A DNA stretch of 64,000 bases from Microbispora catharanthi. Its GTDB lineage: Bacteria; Actinomycetota; Actinomycetes; Streptosporangiales; Streptosporangiaceae. The translations under genes and the position numbers were made by a program. Shown here piece after piece: positions 19,172 through 27,760 of this stretch; position 1 is the stretch's first letter; every line of letters starts with the position of its first letter. Location of the stretch: contig NZ_VDMA02000004.1 in NCBI RefSeq assembly GCF_006334915.2, positions 248,001 to 312,000 on the forward strand. The letters are read 5' to 3'. The notes below the pieces were generated by a model, which ran no database searches, had not been told where the DNA came from, and saw only the letters and a program-made list of their open reading frames with translations.

Positions 19172-21901
19172 CTAAGCCCGTGGGGTCTGAAGCCTGACCG
19201 GCGGCTTTGAAGCCGTATTCATCCGGTCCAGAAGGGCTTGGGTTTCGGAGGAACACTGCACCCCGAGGGCATCGAGGCGGGCCTTCAGATGGCGAGCGCG
19301 CATGCGGGCTTCGTCAGTGCGGCCGAGGTCGATCAGGAGCCGGATGGCCGACCTGGCTGCGCTCTCCATGTCCGGGTCGAGAGCGCACGCCTGGTCGTAA
19401 ACCTCCAGCGCGTGCTCGGTCCGCCCTGCGCGTTCGTGGAGCACTCCGAGCTGTAGGAGGGCCTTCACGCTGGTCACGGTCAGCGGCCAGCGGTGGTCCT
19501 GATCGAGCCAGTCGTACTTGAGGCCCTGGCACAGGCGTCCGCGACACAGGCTTGCGACCGCTTCCAGCGCGGCTGTCTTGGCCTCGTCATTCCCGGCGGT
19601 ACGCGCGTCGGCGAGCGCACGGTGGAAGGCCCACAGGTCCACGTCGACGCGCTGCGCCTCGATGCGGTACGTCTTGCCGCTTCGTTCGACGAAACTGGCT
19701 TCCTTCTCGCCCAGGCCGGAGGCTCCGCGCAGCGCGGCACGCAGGTCCTTGAGGGCGGCGTGGAAACGGTACCCGGCCAGAGTTTCCTCCAGATCCGGCC
19801 AGAGATGCTCGCAGATCTCCTCGCGATCCAGGCCCTTGGGGTGGAGGGCCAGGAGGACGAACAGCTCCAGCGCTTTGGCGCGGCCGGAGATGTCCACCGG
19901 CGTGCCGTTCACCTCGATGACCGGTGCGCCAAGGATGGCGAACCGGACCGGCTGGGGTGCGGTGCTGGGTGGCGGGACCTCGAGTTCTGCCGGCTTCTCG
20001 GTTGGCTCGGCCGGCATGCCGTTCCCCACGGCGAGTGTGTGGAGCACTGTCGCCGCTGCATTGGTCGGCATGTGGAACAGCGTGACGTCGCGGAGTTCCT
20101 TCTCCAGGGTGCCGGTCGCCTCGGCCACTCGATGGTCCTGGTCGACCTTGCAGGTGGTTCCGGAAACCGATCGCCCTATCAGGACGGACCCGACGCCGAA
20201 GGTGGACCCCAAGCTCATGAGGGTGTCCAGGTAGGCATGGCCATCCGCAGCGCTGGCGGTCAACAGCAGCGCGGGCAGCGGCTCGCCCGGCTCGGCCTCG
20301 CGGAGCTGGGGAATGTCGTCGGTGTCGTGGTCGCGGAGTATGCGGCGGCGGGCGACGAACTGTTCCTCCAGGTGGTCGACGGCCTCGTCCAGAGTGGTGA
20401 CCAGCCGGAGGCCTGGCAGGTGGCCGGTCAGCGTGGTGATGGTCTCGCCGAACCACCGTACGGCGTCCTGGGAGGGGATGACGATCTCGGCGCGGTGCTG
20501 GTCGGCCTGGGCGAGGAGGTCGAGCACGATCGCTCGTACGCAGTCGTCAGCTCCCGGACCAGTCAGCGCCAGATTGAGCCCGGAGAGTTCCAGGGAGACC
20601 GGATCCTCGCCGCGGACCCCGGCTTTGAGCATGAGCGGCGGGTCGATGGAGAACGCGGAGGTGACCAGTTCGATATCCTCTGGCGGGCCATCTTCCGATT
20701 CGGCGAAGCCGCGGCGGTGTGACTGCTCCAGCGCTCGTACGGCGGGCGCCTGCGGTTCGGGAGCAGGCACGCTGAGCGGCTCGTCGACGGCCGGGACGGG
20801 TAGGCGTCGCCGATGGCGGAGCCGGGCGGAGGCGAGCGCGACGGCCACGCCCGCGGCGAAGGAGATGGCCATCATGCCGCCTTCGGGCAGCACGACCACG
20901 CTGGAACAGACGGCCGATCTCCTTGGTTGCGGCGAGAAGTCCGCAGTGGGACGAGGTGAGGCGTCTTCGTGGTGAGCGGGTTGCCGCGTCGCCGATGTAG
21001 CTGTGGGAAGAAGCGAAGGGGCTCGATGGCGGGTCGGATCGGCCTTCCTGGTCTCCTGTTCGCGTTCGGGCAGGACGAGGTGCCATCCGGATTCCAGCAC
21101 GTCAGGATCGGTCAGTCGGGCGCCGCCCGGCTGCAGGCGATCTCTGTTCAGCCTGAAGATCTCTTTGTATCGCTTGCCGTCGCCGAGGTGCTGTTCGGCG
21201 ATCTCCCACAGACTCTCGCCCGGCCTGACGGTGTGGGTGCGTTGGGATGCGCGAGGTCCCTTCCTGGCGGCGTCGTCGGGCAGACGTAGGGTCCATCCGG
21301 GTCTCAGCCAGTCTCCTCGGGTGAAGGTCTGCCCGTCGTCCATGGTGCGTCCCTGGTTCAGCGCGACGATCTCCCGGTAGCGCATCGGGTCTCCGAGTTG
21401 CTTGTCGGCGATTGTCCAGAGCGTGTCTCTCGGCTGGACCACGTAGGTCGCGTACGGCTTGGCCGACTCAGAGGTCTTCGGCTCGGCCGCCGTCAGGTGG
21501 TGCTGAGGCAAGGCCGCCGGTGCGACTGCCACCGCTGCTGCCGGAATGGTTCCGCGGGATGCGGCAACCGGAGCTGTGGTCGCCACAGTGATCGTGGTGA
21601 TCAGGTAAGCCGCCAGCCGCTGGAACGGCATGCGCACCCTCCCGCGCCTGGCGCGGGCCGTTGCCACCAACTCGGCGATCACTGCCCCGGCGAACAGGGT
21701 CCAGCACGTCCATACGGTCGCAAGCAGGAGCGTTTTGATCACAACGGGTTCGGCGGGTGTGGCCAGGTCGTCGAGAGTGGGAAGGTCTACCGGCCAGAAG
21801 AAGGTCAGCAGGATGGCGGGGATTCCGGCGAGCAGTCCAGTGAGCACCGCGACCGCCGCCGCCTTGGCGAGGATGGGGTGACGCAGCCCGTACATCGTCA
21901 T
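19172..21901 (-). CDS. Membrane-anchored LysM and BTAD domain transcriptional regulator
   Basis: A 909-residue multidomain protein closing the Tad operon. Hydrophobic segments lie at ~11-36, 57-80 and 95-115. Two LysM domains follow at ~152-208 and 222-277 (each opening with a PRDTLW or PGESLW motif), which bind peptidoglycan. A further hydrophobic segment is at ~342-358. The cytoplasmic C-terminus has a SARP-type winged helix (~660-740, PVDISGRAKALELFVLLALHP then LWPD) and a bacterial transcriptional activator TPR domain to the end. The topology suggests sensing of the cell wall coupled to DNA binding. ATG 21901 overlaps the preceding stop in an ATGA. Such LysM-BTAD proteins commonly accompany Tad loci in these bacteria. 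Confidence 0.85.
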   Translation of the reverse strand: MTMYGLRHPILAKAAAVAVLTGLLAGIPAILLTFFWPVDLPTLDDLATPAEPVVIKTLLLATVWTCWTLFAGAVIAELVATARARRGRVRMPFQRLAAYLITTITVATTAPVAASRGTIPAAAVAVAPAALPQHHLTAAEPKTSESAKPYATYVVQPRDTLWTIADKQLGDPMRYREIVALNQGRTMDDGQTFTRGDWLRPGWTLRLPDDAARKGPRASQRTHTVRPGESLWEIAEQHLGDGKRYKEIFRLNRDRLQPGGARLTDPDVLESGWHLVLPEREQETRKADPTRHRAPSLLPTATSATRQPAHHEDASPRPTADFSPQPRRSAVCSSVVVLPEGGMMAISFAAGVAVALASARLRHRRRLPVPAVDEPLSVPAPEPQAPAVRALEQSHRRGFAESEDGPPEDIELVTSAFSIDPPLMLKAGVRGEDPVSLELSGLNLALTGPGADDCVRAIVLDLLAQADQHRAEIVIPSQDAVRWFGETITTLTGHLPGLRLVTTLDEAVDHLEEQFVARRRILRDHDTDDIPQLREAEPGEPLPALLLTASAADGHAYLDTLMSLGSTFGVGSVLIGRSVSGTTCKVDQDHRVAEATGTLEKELRDVTLFHMPTNAAATVLHTLAVGNGMPAEPTEKPAELEVPPPSTAPQPVRFAILGAPVIEVNGTPVDISGRAKALELFVLLALHPKGLDREEICEHLWPDLEETLAGYRFHAALKDLRAALRGASGLGEKEASFVERSGKTYRIEAQRVDVDLWAFHRALADARTAGNDEAKTAALEAVASLCRGRLCQGLKYDWLDQDHRWPLTVTSVKALLQLGVLHERAGRTEHALEVYDQACALDPDMESAARSAIRLLIDLGRTDEARMRARHLKARLDALGVQCSSETQALLDRMNTASKPPVRLQTPRA

Positions 21902-22317
21902 GATCGTCCTTGCTCGATGCCCTGGAACATGCGCGCTGAGGCGCTGGCTGTGGCGGTCACGCTGCCGATGCCGATCAGAGAAATCAGCACGGTCGGCCGG
22001 GACACCGTGACGGTCACCTGGACCGTGCGGTTGCCGGATAGGGAGGCGTTGCCCGAGTGCCCGCTGGAGGACAGGTAGGCCCGAGCGGCGGCCAACGCCC
22101 TGGAAGCGTCGATCTCGAATCGGCCGCCGGCGTAGGCATGGTCGATGTCCACCTGTCCAGCTCCGGCGCGGGCGGCCTCCTCGGCCACGGCGTAGGCCTC
22201 TCGGTATGCCTGGATCTTGGCTCCGCCGTCCACGACGAGTCCGGCGCAGATCAGCAGCGCCAGGCCGAGCACCGCGGTGAACGCGGTGACGGAGCCTCGC
22301 TCCTCAATCCGTGTCAC
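21898..22317 (-). CDS. TadG-like Flp pilus-assembly protein
   Basis: A 139-residue protein with a short basic N-terminus (MTRIEERGSVTAF) and one hydrophobic helix at ~12-30, followed by an extracytoplasmic domain. This is the layout of TadE/TadG-like pseudopilins, in which the RGSVT motif replaces the prepilin site. It is thought to help assemble or anchor the Flp pilus at the membrane. GTG 22317 overlaps the upstream gene in a GTGA and its own stop overlaps the LysM-BTAD gene, so it is translationally coupled on both sides. The assignment comes from context and N-terminal pattern; the C-terminal domain itself is not distinctive. Confidence 0.78.
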   Translation of the reverse strand: MTRIEERGSVTAFTAVLGLALLICAGLVVDGGAKIQAYREAYAVAEEAARAGAGQVDIDHAYAGGRFEIDASRALAAARAYLSSSGHSGNASLSGNRTVQVTVTVSRPTVLISLIGIGSVTATASASARMFQGIEQGRS

Positions 22318-22745
22318 GGCTGTCCGCTCCTTGCGCGGTGCGGGTCGATCGGGCTGCTGAAGCTGCTGGTCAGGCGCTTGGATCCGGGAACTCCGGGCAC
22401 GGCGAGGTCGGCCAGGTCCACGTCACACGTGACACGAGCGACCACGACAGCAGGCCTCCCCAGCGGAGTGGAGAACCCTGTCGTGTCGACTGTCACCGAC
22501 GGCGAGCACGCCAGCCCTTCACGATCGAGCGCCGCCCGCGCACTGGACAGAGCGGCCGATCGTGCCGCGGCTGGATCGCGGGCGATGGAAGCCTGCCGGG
22601 CCGCGTCCCGCGCCGCGGCGTCGATGGCACCGTGGGCGAGCGTGACGCGGCCCAGTCCGACCACCATCAACAGCACAGCAACCAGAGCAGGCGCGATGAT
22701 CGCCGTCTCCAAGGCCATCGAGCCGCGCTCACGCAGTTCTGTCAT
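22314..22745 (-). CDS. TadE-like pilus assembly protein
   Basis: A 143-residue minor pilin-like protein. It starts MTELRERGSMALETAIIAPALVA-like (RGSMALE then a hydrophobic helix, residues ~8-30), the TadE pattern of a Gly-containing site with a Glu in the hydrophobic stretch. The rest is extracytoplasmic and contains two Cys (LACSPS and VTCDVD) that could pair. I chose ATG 22745 because it overlaps the preceding stop in an ATGA; a longer frame to 23021 is spurious. TadE proteins are required for Flp pilus assembly, but their exact action is not clear. Confidence 0.85.
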   Translation of the reverse strand: MTELRERGSMALETAIIAPALVAVLLMVVGLGRVTLAHGAIDAAARDAARQASIARDPAAARSAALSSARAALDREGLACSPSVTVDTTGFSTPLGRPAVVVARVTCDVDLADLAVPGVPGSKRLTSSFSSPIDPHRARSGQP

Positions 22746-23116
22746 CCGGATGTCCACTTCTCCACCGGAGCCCGGGCGACCTGCTCGACATCGAGGGGCA
22801 ACAGCGGAATCAGGCTGATCGCCTGGCCGCTGACCGCCACGCTGAGGCTGTCCGCGGTGCGCTCGACGCTGACCTTCGCGGAGGTGAGGAACGACCCGCC
22901 GACCTGCCGAATGAAGCGTTCGGCTGTCGCCTGCCCGGCGGAAAGGCTGGAGCCGTACGCGCGCCCGGCTCGCAGTCCTTCCTGCGCCGCCGCCAACGCG
23001 AGGTTCCGGGCGTGGAACCACAACGCGGCGTTGATTGTGAGCAGGACCAGCAGGAGGAGCGCGGGATAGACCAGCGCGGCCTCCAGCGTCGCTGATCCTC
23101 GCTCACGCCCGCTCAT
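22742..23116 (-). CDS. TadE-like pilus assembly protein
   Basis: A 124-residue minor pilin-like protein that starts MSGRERGSATLEAALVYPAL. The RGSATLEAA pattern with Glu just inside the hydrophobic helix is the TadE signature, and the Tyr-Pro ending of the motif is typical. The remaining ~90 residues form an extracytoplasmic domain without Cys. I chose ATG 23116, which overlaps the Flp stop in an ATGA; the longer frame to 23209 is not credible. Two TadE-like genes and one TadG-like gene in tandem are usual for actinobacterial tad operons. Confidence 0.87.
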   Translation of the reverse strand: MSGRERGSATLEAALVYPALLLLVLLTINAALWFHARNLALAAAQEGLRAGRAYGSSLSAGQATAERFIRQVGGSFLTSAKVSVERTADSLSVAVSGQAISLIPLLPLDVEQVARAPVEKWTSG

Positions 23117-23325
23117 TTGATCTTGGCGAGCTGTTCGTTGACGACGGACGTGATTTTCGCGCCTACGGCGATGGCCAGCAGGAACACCACGGCTGCGATG
23201 ATCACCCATTCGACCGTCGAACCACCGCGTTCAGGGTTCGCGCCGCGCCGCTGCGCGTACCGATTGATAACCAGCGACATCCGCTCCAGCTGTACGGCCA
23301 GCGCGAGCATGGCTCTGTAGATCAT
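23113..23325 (-). CDS. Flp-family type IVb pilin
   Basis: A 70-residue prepilin and probable main pilus subunit. It has a long basic leader (to about residue 34), the processing-type sequence ERGGSTVEW with a Gly pair followed closely by Glu, and then one continuous hydrophobic helix (VIIAAVVFLLAIAVGAKI) before a short tail. After cleavage by a prepilin peptidase only about 35 residues would remain, as in other Flp pilins. Internal ATGs at residues 6 and 16 could shorten the leader. No prepilin peptidase gene is in the window, so that enzyme must be encoded elsewhere. It lies between tadC and the TadE-like genes. Confidence 0.85.
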   Translation of the reverse strand: MIYRAMLALAVQLERMSLVINRYAQRRGANPERGGSTVEWVIIAAVVFLLAIAVGAKITSVVNEQLAKIK

Positions 23326-23346
23326 CTGTGGGTACCTCCGAAAGGG

Positions 23347-24216
23347 TCAGCCGCCGGTCATCCGCGCAAAGGCGGGATAGCCAAGCAGCAGCAGGAACCC
23401 GAGGACCGACAGGGCCATCGGGACGGTCATGGTCTCGGTGCGGGACTTGGCCTTGGACACCTCGGCGGACAGTTCGACCTCGCGCAGGGATTGGGCCTTG
23501 GCCATGAGGGTGTCGAGGATGCCGGCGCCGTGAGTTCCGGCGAGCCGGGCGATGGCGGCCAGGTCGGCGAGCTCGGGAACGCGGATCTCCTCGGACAGCC
23601 GGGTGAGCTCATCCCATGCGCTCGCGGTGGCCCGGCGTGCGGGGTCCAGCGCGAGGCACAACCGCTGGAAGGTCCACCCTCCACCGACCTTGGCGGCCGA
23701 CTCCAGCGCCTCAGCCGGGCCCGATCCGGCTGCGCGAGCGAGCGCCACCAGATCCAGGTACGCCACGATGGCCTGCCGGAATGCCGCCCGCGCCTCAGCG
23801 GCCTGACCGCGTATCGAGGCGTCGGGGGCGAAGAACGCCGCGACGGCGAAGGCCAGGCATGCTCCCCATGAGACCGGCCAGGGAAGGGCGACGCCGAGCA
23901 GTGAACACCACGCCCAGAAGACGACCGGACCAGCCGCCCCGAGCCCGATCATCGCGCCCTTCTGGGTGAGGTAGTCATCGGCCGTCCTGCCGAGCACTGC
24001 CAAATCCGCCTGCGGGAGCCGCGCGGCGATTACCGTTCCGGACAGTCTTCGCGCCATGCGCGACCGCCAGTCCCCGTCCGGCTCGCTGCGGCTCCCACCC
24101 GGCCTGAGCCGTTCCATCGCCGGTGCGAGCGCGGGCGGAGCGGGGAAGACCGCCACGATGGCGAGGGCTCCGCCGAGGCCGATCAATGCGCCGCAGGTCA
24201 GAAGCAGCGCTATCAC
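23347..24216 (-). CDS. tadC: Type II secretion F family protein TadC
   Basis: One of the paired inner-membrane platform proteins of the Flp pilus machine. The 289 residues show an N-terminal transmembrane helix (~3-25), a central pair of helices (~90-130), a cytoplasmic type II secretion F domain (VAYLDLVALARAAGSGPAEALESAA, then LARLAGTHGAGILDTLMAKA) and a C-terminal helix (~265-282). With TadB it couples the TadA ATPase to pilin export. Its start overlaps the tadB stop by 4 bp. It differs from TadB in the shorter spacing before its F domain; the B/C naming follows gene order. Confidence 0.88.
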   Translation of the reverse strand: MIALLLTCGALIGLGGALAIVAVFPAPPALAPAMERLRPGGSRSEPDGDWRSRMARRLSGTVIAARLPQADLAVLGRTADDYLTQKGAMIGLGAAGPVVFWAWCSLLGVALPWPVSWGACLAFAVAAFFAPDASIRGQAAEARAAFRQAIVAYLDLVALARAAGSGPAEALESAAKVGGGWTFQRLCLALDPARRATASAWDELTRLSEEIRVPELADLAAIARLAGTHGAGILDTLMAKAQSLREVELSAEVSKAKSRTETMTVPMALSVLGFLLLLGYPAFARMTGG

Positions 24217-25046
24217 GATGGATCACCTGTGGGGTTGAGGAAGCGATGTCCCTTCGGCGCCCTGGTCAGGCGGTGCAGCCACATGAAGGCACCCGCGTAC
24301 AACGCGATCACGATGCCGAGAACCAGCTGGCCGCCGACCGTTCCGAACGGGGCGACATAGGCCCGGTTGACCAGCGCGAAGGCGGTGTATCCGAGCAGCG
24401 CGCCGATGACCCATCGGGCGGTCGTGCGATGGGTGGCGCGCTCGGCGTCGATCTCCCGCCGTGCGGCCACGTCCTTGGCCACCGTACGGGCAAGGCCCTG
24501 GAGGACCTCACGCAGTCCCTTGCCGCGGGCACGGCAGGCCAGGATCAGTGCTGCGGCGATCACATCCCCGGTCGGGTCGTTCAGGTCATCGGCGAACGCT
24601 CGCAAGGCCTGCTCGGTCGGGGTGCGATAGGCGAGCCGCCGTGCCAGCGCCCGCACCTCGGCGGCGATCGCCGGTGGCGGGTTGTCCGCGCTGGACTGCA
24701 ACGCTTCCTCAATGCCCGCACTGCCGCCCAGCACGTCGGCCAGATGACGGGTCCACGTCTGAAGCGCCTCCAGGCGCTCGATCCGCCGCCCGCTGTCGCG
24801 GGCGCTGAGCATCCGCGGCAGCGTCACAGTGCCCACCGCAGCCCCGAGGGCAGCGACCGGCCAGCCCGTAAGCCACCACGTCAGCATGAGAACTCCCGCA
24901 GCCACGGTCGCGGGAATCGCCGGTATCCGCGGCAGCCGCTGTGCCGGGCGCGGAGGCCGTACCGGGGCTCGGCGCACACTCACGATGGCGAGCAGAGGTC
25001 CCGCGACGAGCGCCGCGCCGGCCAGCGCGGCGAGCCAGCCGGTCAT
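24213..25046 (-). CDS. tadB: Type II secretion F family protein TadB
   Basis: An inner-membrane platform protein of the Flp pilus machine, 277 residues. It has N-terminal helices (~5-25 and 45-75), a cytoplasmic F domain (LEALQTWTRHLADVLGGSAGIEEAL, and LILACRARGKGLREVLQGLA) and two C-terminal helices. I chose ATG 25046, which overlaps the tadA stop in an ATGA; a frame extending to 25121 adds only low-complexity Gly/Arg sequence. It acts with TadC below the pilus and contacts the TadA ATPase. Confidence 0.9.
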   Translation of the reverse strand: MTGWLAALAGAALVAGPLLAIVSVRRAPVRPPRPAQRLPRIPAIPATVAAGVLMLTWWLTGWPVAALGAAVGTVTLPRMLSARDSGRRIERLEALQTWTRHLADVLGGSAGIEEALQSSADNPPPAIAAEVRALARRLAYRTPTEQALRAFADDLNDPTGDVIAAALILACRARGKGLREVLQGLARTVAKDVAARREIDAERATHRTTARWVIGALLGYTAFALVNRAYVAPFGTVGGQLVLGIVIALYAGAFMWLHRLTRAPKGHRFLNPTGDPS

Positions 25047-26356
25047 GCGTACCCTCGATCCCAGGCACGAGCCGCGAACAGGTCCGGGTCGAACCCCGCC
25101 GCCACCAGTTCCTCCATGCACTGCGGGATCGTGTTCGGTACGGCCCGCCCGTCCGGCCCCGGGACATAGACGTGGTTGACCGCCGGTTCCAGTCCGTCTC
25201 CGGGCGGCAGCACCTCATTCACCTCGGCGATGTAGCGGCGGTTGATCATGCCGTCGATGTCGTGACGGAGTTCGTGCCGCAGGTGGACGACGAAGTCAAC
25301 GGCCATGCCGATCGTGCGGAACAGTGTGCCCGGCGCGATGGAAAGGCCACCCGATCCGGCGAGGATCAGCATCCGGGCGAACACCTGGTCGGCCGAGTCA
25401 GCATGCATCGTGCAGATGGAGCCGGAGCCGCCGGTGTTCATCGCCTCCAGCATCGGCACCAGCTCGTCACCGCGAACCTCGCCGACGATGATCCGGCGCG
25501 CGTTGAACCGAAGCGCGTCCTCGATGAGCTGGCGCATCGTGATCGCGCCCAAGCCTTCGGTATTGCCCTCCCTGGCCTCCATCGCGAGCACGTCTCGGTG
25601 CCGGTCGGTCTGCAGGTGGAGGAAGAGCTCGTACTCCTTCTCCACAGTGGCGATCCGCTCGTCCGGGTCGATCTCGGCGGCCAGTGCCCGGGCGAAGGTG
25701 GTCTTGCCGTCGCCCATCCCACCCGTGATCACGATGTCCTTGTGGGCGCGTACGGCAGCGGCGAGGAACGCGCGAAGCCCCTTGTCCACGGTGCCGTTCA
25801 CCATCAGGTCGTCCAGGTCGGCCTCGAGCAGGCCGTGTCTGCGGATGGACAGGCACGGTCGTGGCGTGACTCCCATCAGCGCGGCGATGCGGGTCCGGTG
25901 CCCGACGGACAGGTGAAGACGCGGCCGGGCGATCGAGAAATCCCGGGCGGTCTGTCCCTGGTAGGCGGCCCACCGGCGGACGTTGCCCACCAGCTCCTCA
26001 TCACTGTCGGCGATCGGTGGTCCGAGCACCTTGCGGCCGTCCTGGTAAGTAATCCACACCTGGTCACAGCCGTTGACGTCGATGTTCTCCACCTCGGGGT
26101 CGTCGACGAACGGCTGCAGACGCCCCAGCGCGAAGATCTCGTTGTAGACCGCTTCCGCGAGCCGGCGCTCCTCCTGCAGCGTCGGCGCATCCCTGCCGGC
26201 CAGCGCCCTACTGTCCACGTGCTCGCGGACCAGGTCGGTGATGACTGCTCTCGCGTACTCGCGTACGGCCTCGTCCCCGGTGACCGCTGCGGCATCAAGC
26301 GCTTGCGTGACCATGGGCAGGACCTCGCGCACCGCCTGCTGGACGTCGAAGCTCAC
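25043..26356 (-). CDS. tadA: CpaF/TadA family pilus assembly ATPase
   Basis: The secretion ATPase that powers Flp pilus assembly. The 437 residues include an N-terminal CpaF-type domain with VENIDVNGCDQVWI, Walker A GGMGDGKT at ~212-219, an Asp/Glu box (IATVEKEYELFLHLQTDRH), Walker B IIVGEVRGDE, and the His box TMHADS. All catalytic elements are intact. GTG 26356 overlaps the CpaE-like gene's stop (GTGA). It works at the cytoplasmic face with TadB and TadC. Confidence 0.94.
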   Translation of the reverse strand: MSFDVQQAVREVLPMVTQALDAAAVTGDEAVREYARAVITDLVREHVDSRALAGRDAPTLQEERRLAEAVYNEIFALGRLQPFVDDPEVENIDVNGCDQVWITYQDGRKVLGPPIADSDEELVGNVRRWAAYQGQTARDFSIARPRLHLSVGHRTRIAALMGVTPRPCLSIRRHGLLEADLDDLMVNGTVDKGLRAFLAAAVRAHKDIVITGGMGDGKTTFARALAAEIDPDERIATVEKEYELFLHLQTDRHRDVLAMEAREGNTEGLGAITMRQLIEDALRFNARRIIVGEVRGDELVPMLEAMNTGGSGSICTMHADSADQVFARMLILAGSGGLSIAPGTLFRTIGMAVDFVVHLRHELRHDIDGMINRRYIAEVNEVLPPGDGLEPAVNHVYVPGPDGRAVPNTIPQCMEELVAAGFDPDLFAARAWDRGYA

Positions 26357-27096
26357 GGGACTGTCACCTCGTTGCGTATGGGTTCCTCAGAGAGGTGATC
26401 GGCCAGGGAACGAGCGGCCCGAATCAGTGGAGAACGGGGGACGTATCGCTCGTTGCCGATGCCATGCGACAACACCGTGGCGGCCCGCGGATCGTGGGGA
26501 AGGTGGTCGACCACCTCCACGCCGAGCGTCTTCGCCACCTCCTTGCGGCCGTACGGCCCGGCCCCGGCGAGCAGAGCCCGCGCAGCGGACCGACGACCGC
26601 GCAGGGCTCGAATCTCAGTGAGGCGGGGAGCCAGCGCGGACAGGTCCACGAGCGTGGGACGTGCGACCACGAGCACCTGGTCCGCGTCGACGAGCAGCGG
26701 GGTAGGCGTGTCCGAGCCGCCGACGCGTCCGACGTCGGCGATCACATCCCCGGGCGTCGCGGTAAAGGTCTTGGTGATGTCCACCCAGAGTTGCCGGACC
26801 GAGGCCACCTGAGCAGGGTCGGCGAGACCTGGCAGGATCCGGCGGGACGCGGCACCCGCCAGATGCAGGACCTGCTCGCGAAGCGTGGCGCCGGGGTCAG
26901 CACCGCGGCGGAGTTGGACCGCCCACTCGCCCAGGCCGCGTTCCTGCGGTTGGCCGACCAGATATCCGGACAGGAGGCTGCCACCGGCAGGATCGCACTC
27001 GGCGAACAGAACCTCACGCGGCCAGGCCAGCGTGAGAGCGAGTCCGGTCGTCGTGACGCCCGGACTGTGGCCGCCCGAGCACAAGACGGTCAGCAT
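26353..27096 (-). CDS. CpaE/TadZ-like ParA-fold protein with altered P-loop
   Basis: A 247-residue protein with the ParA/MinD layout expected for the pilus-localising factor TadZ/CpaE. The N-terminus reads VLCSGGHSPGVTTTGLALTL, which occupies the position of the deviant Walker A but lacks its usual lysines. Then come FAECDPAGGSL (Walker A' region), DVIADVGRVGG (Walker B region) and QVLVVARPTLVDLSAL. The loss of Lys suggests weak or absent ATP hydrolysis, as in some TadZ proteins. It starts at ATG 27096 and its stop overlaps tadA. It probably positions the pilus machine at the membrane. Confidence 0.83.
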   Translation of the reverse strand: MLTVLCSGGHSPGVTTTGLALTLAWPREVLFAECDPAGGSLLSGYLVGQPQERGLGEWAVQLRRGADPGATLREQVLHLAGAASRRILPGLADPAQVASVRQLWVDITKTFTATPGDVIADVGRVGGSDTPTPLLVDADQVLVVARPTLVDLSALAPRLTEIRALRGRRSAARALLAGAGPYGRKEVAKTLGVEVVDHLPHDPRAATVLSHGIGNERYVPRSPLIRAARSLADHLSEEPIRNEVTVP

Positions 27097-27102
27097 CTAT
27101 GT

Positions 27103-27756
27103 TCACCTCGCCCGCGACTGGAGGATGAGCGCGATCTTCCCGTCTGCGGCCTGACGTGCCAGTGCACTGCCCTCGCCGGCCGGGACGACGAGGTCGACCA
27201 CGATGAGCCCGTCAGCGTCGGGCTCGCCGACACGGTCGACCCGAGCCTGGTGATCAGCCGGGGCGCCCTGCCCGTTCGAGATGGCGGGCACCACGGCGGC
27301 GGCCACGACTCGATCACCGGGCTGGATTCCTCTGGCAGGCAGTTGGCTGGGCTTGAGCGCCACCGGCACGACGACCTGTCCTGGTGCCGGAACGAGTGTC
27401 CCGGTCAGGTGCGCGGGTGCCAGCAGGCTGCCGGCCTTCAGGTCCACAGCGGCGCGTCTGCCGATGACCGCGCTCTTGTCGGTGGCCTCCACGGCCCGTA
27501 CTCCCGAGTCCAGGCCGAGCGCGACCGTCCGAAGGTCCTGTGCTTGCAACTGCTCGCCGATGGGAACGTCGCGCGCCATGACGAGAACCGGCGTCCGGTG
27601 CCCAGCGATGCCGTACACCTGCCAGGAGATCAGCGCGCCGAGAGCGGTCAGCGCGACGCTCACCGCAAGCATCACCGGACTGCGCCTGCTCGGTAGCGGG
27701 CGCACGGGTGTATTGGCCCGGCCCGCTTCCCTGCTCGGCATGGAGCGCTGGAGCAT
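27103..27756 (-). CDS. CpaB/RcpC-like SAF domain protein
   Basis: A 217-residue protein with one N-terminal transmembrane helix (~28-48, VMLAVSVALTALGALISW) and an extracytoplasmic SAF domain (VLVMARDVPIGEQLQAQDL, then GRRAAVDLKAGSLLAPAHL). It is the counterpart of CpaB/RcpC in Tad systems, which in Gram-negative bacteria supports the secretin. Here, in a monoderm, it presumably supports the pilus in the cell wall. I chose ATG 27756 with GAAGGGA upstream, over a longer frame to 27852. It precedes the CpaE-like gene by 6 bp. Confidence 0.87.
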   Translation of the reverse strand: MLQRSMPSREAGRANTPVRPLPSRRSPVMLAVSVALTALGALISWQVYGIAGHRTPVLVMARDVPIGEQLQAQDLRTVALGLDSGVRAVEATDKSAVIGRRAAVDLKAGSLLAPAHLTGTLVPAPGQVVVPVALKPSQLPARGIQPGDRVVAAAVVPAISNGQGAPADHQARVDRVGEPDADGLIVVDLVVPAGEGSALARQAADGKIALILQSRAR

Positions 27757-27760
27757 ACGG

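Noticed and set aside
24941-26398. 485-codon plus-strand open frame opposite tadA
   Set aside because: Caused by high-GC third-position bias of the real tadA gene on the other strand.
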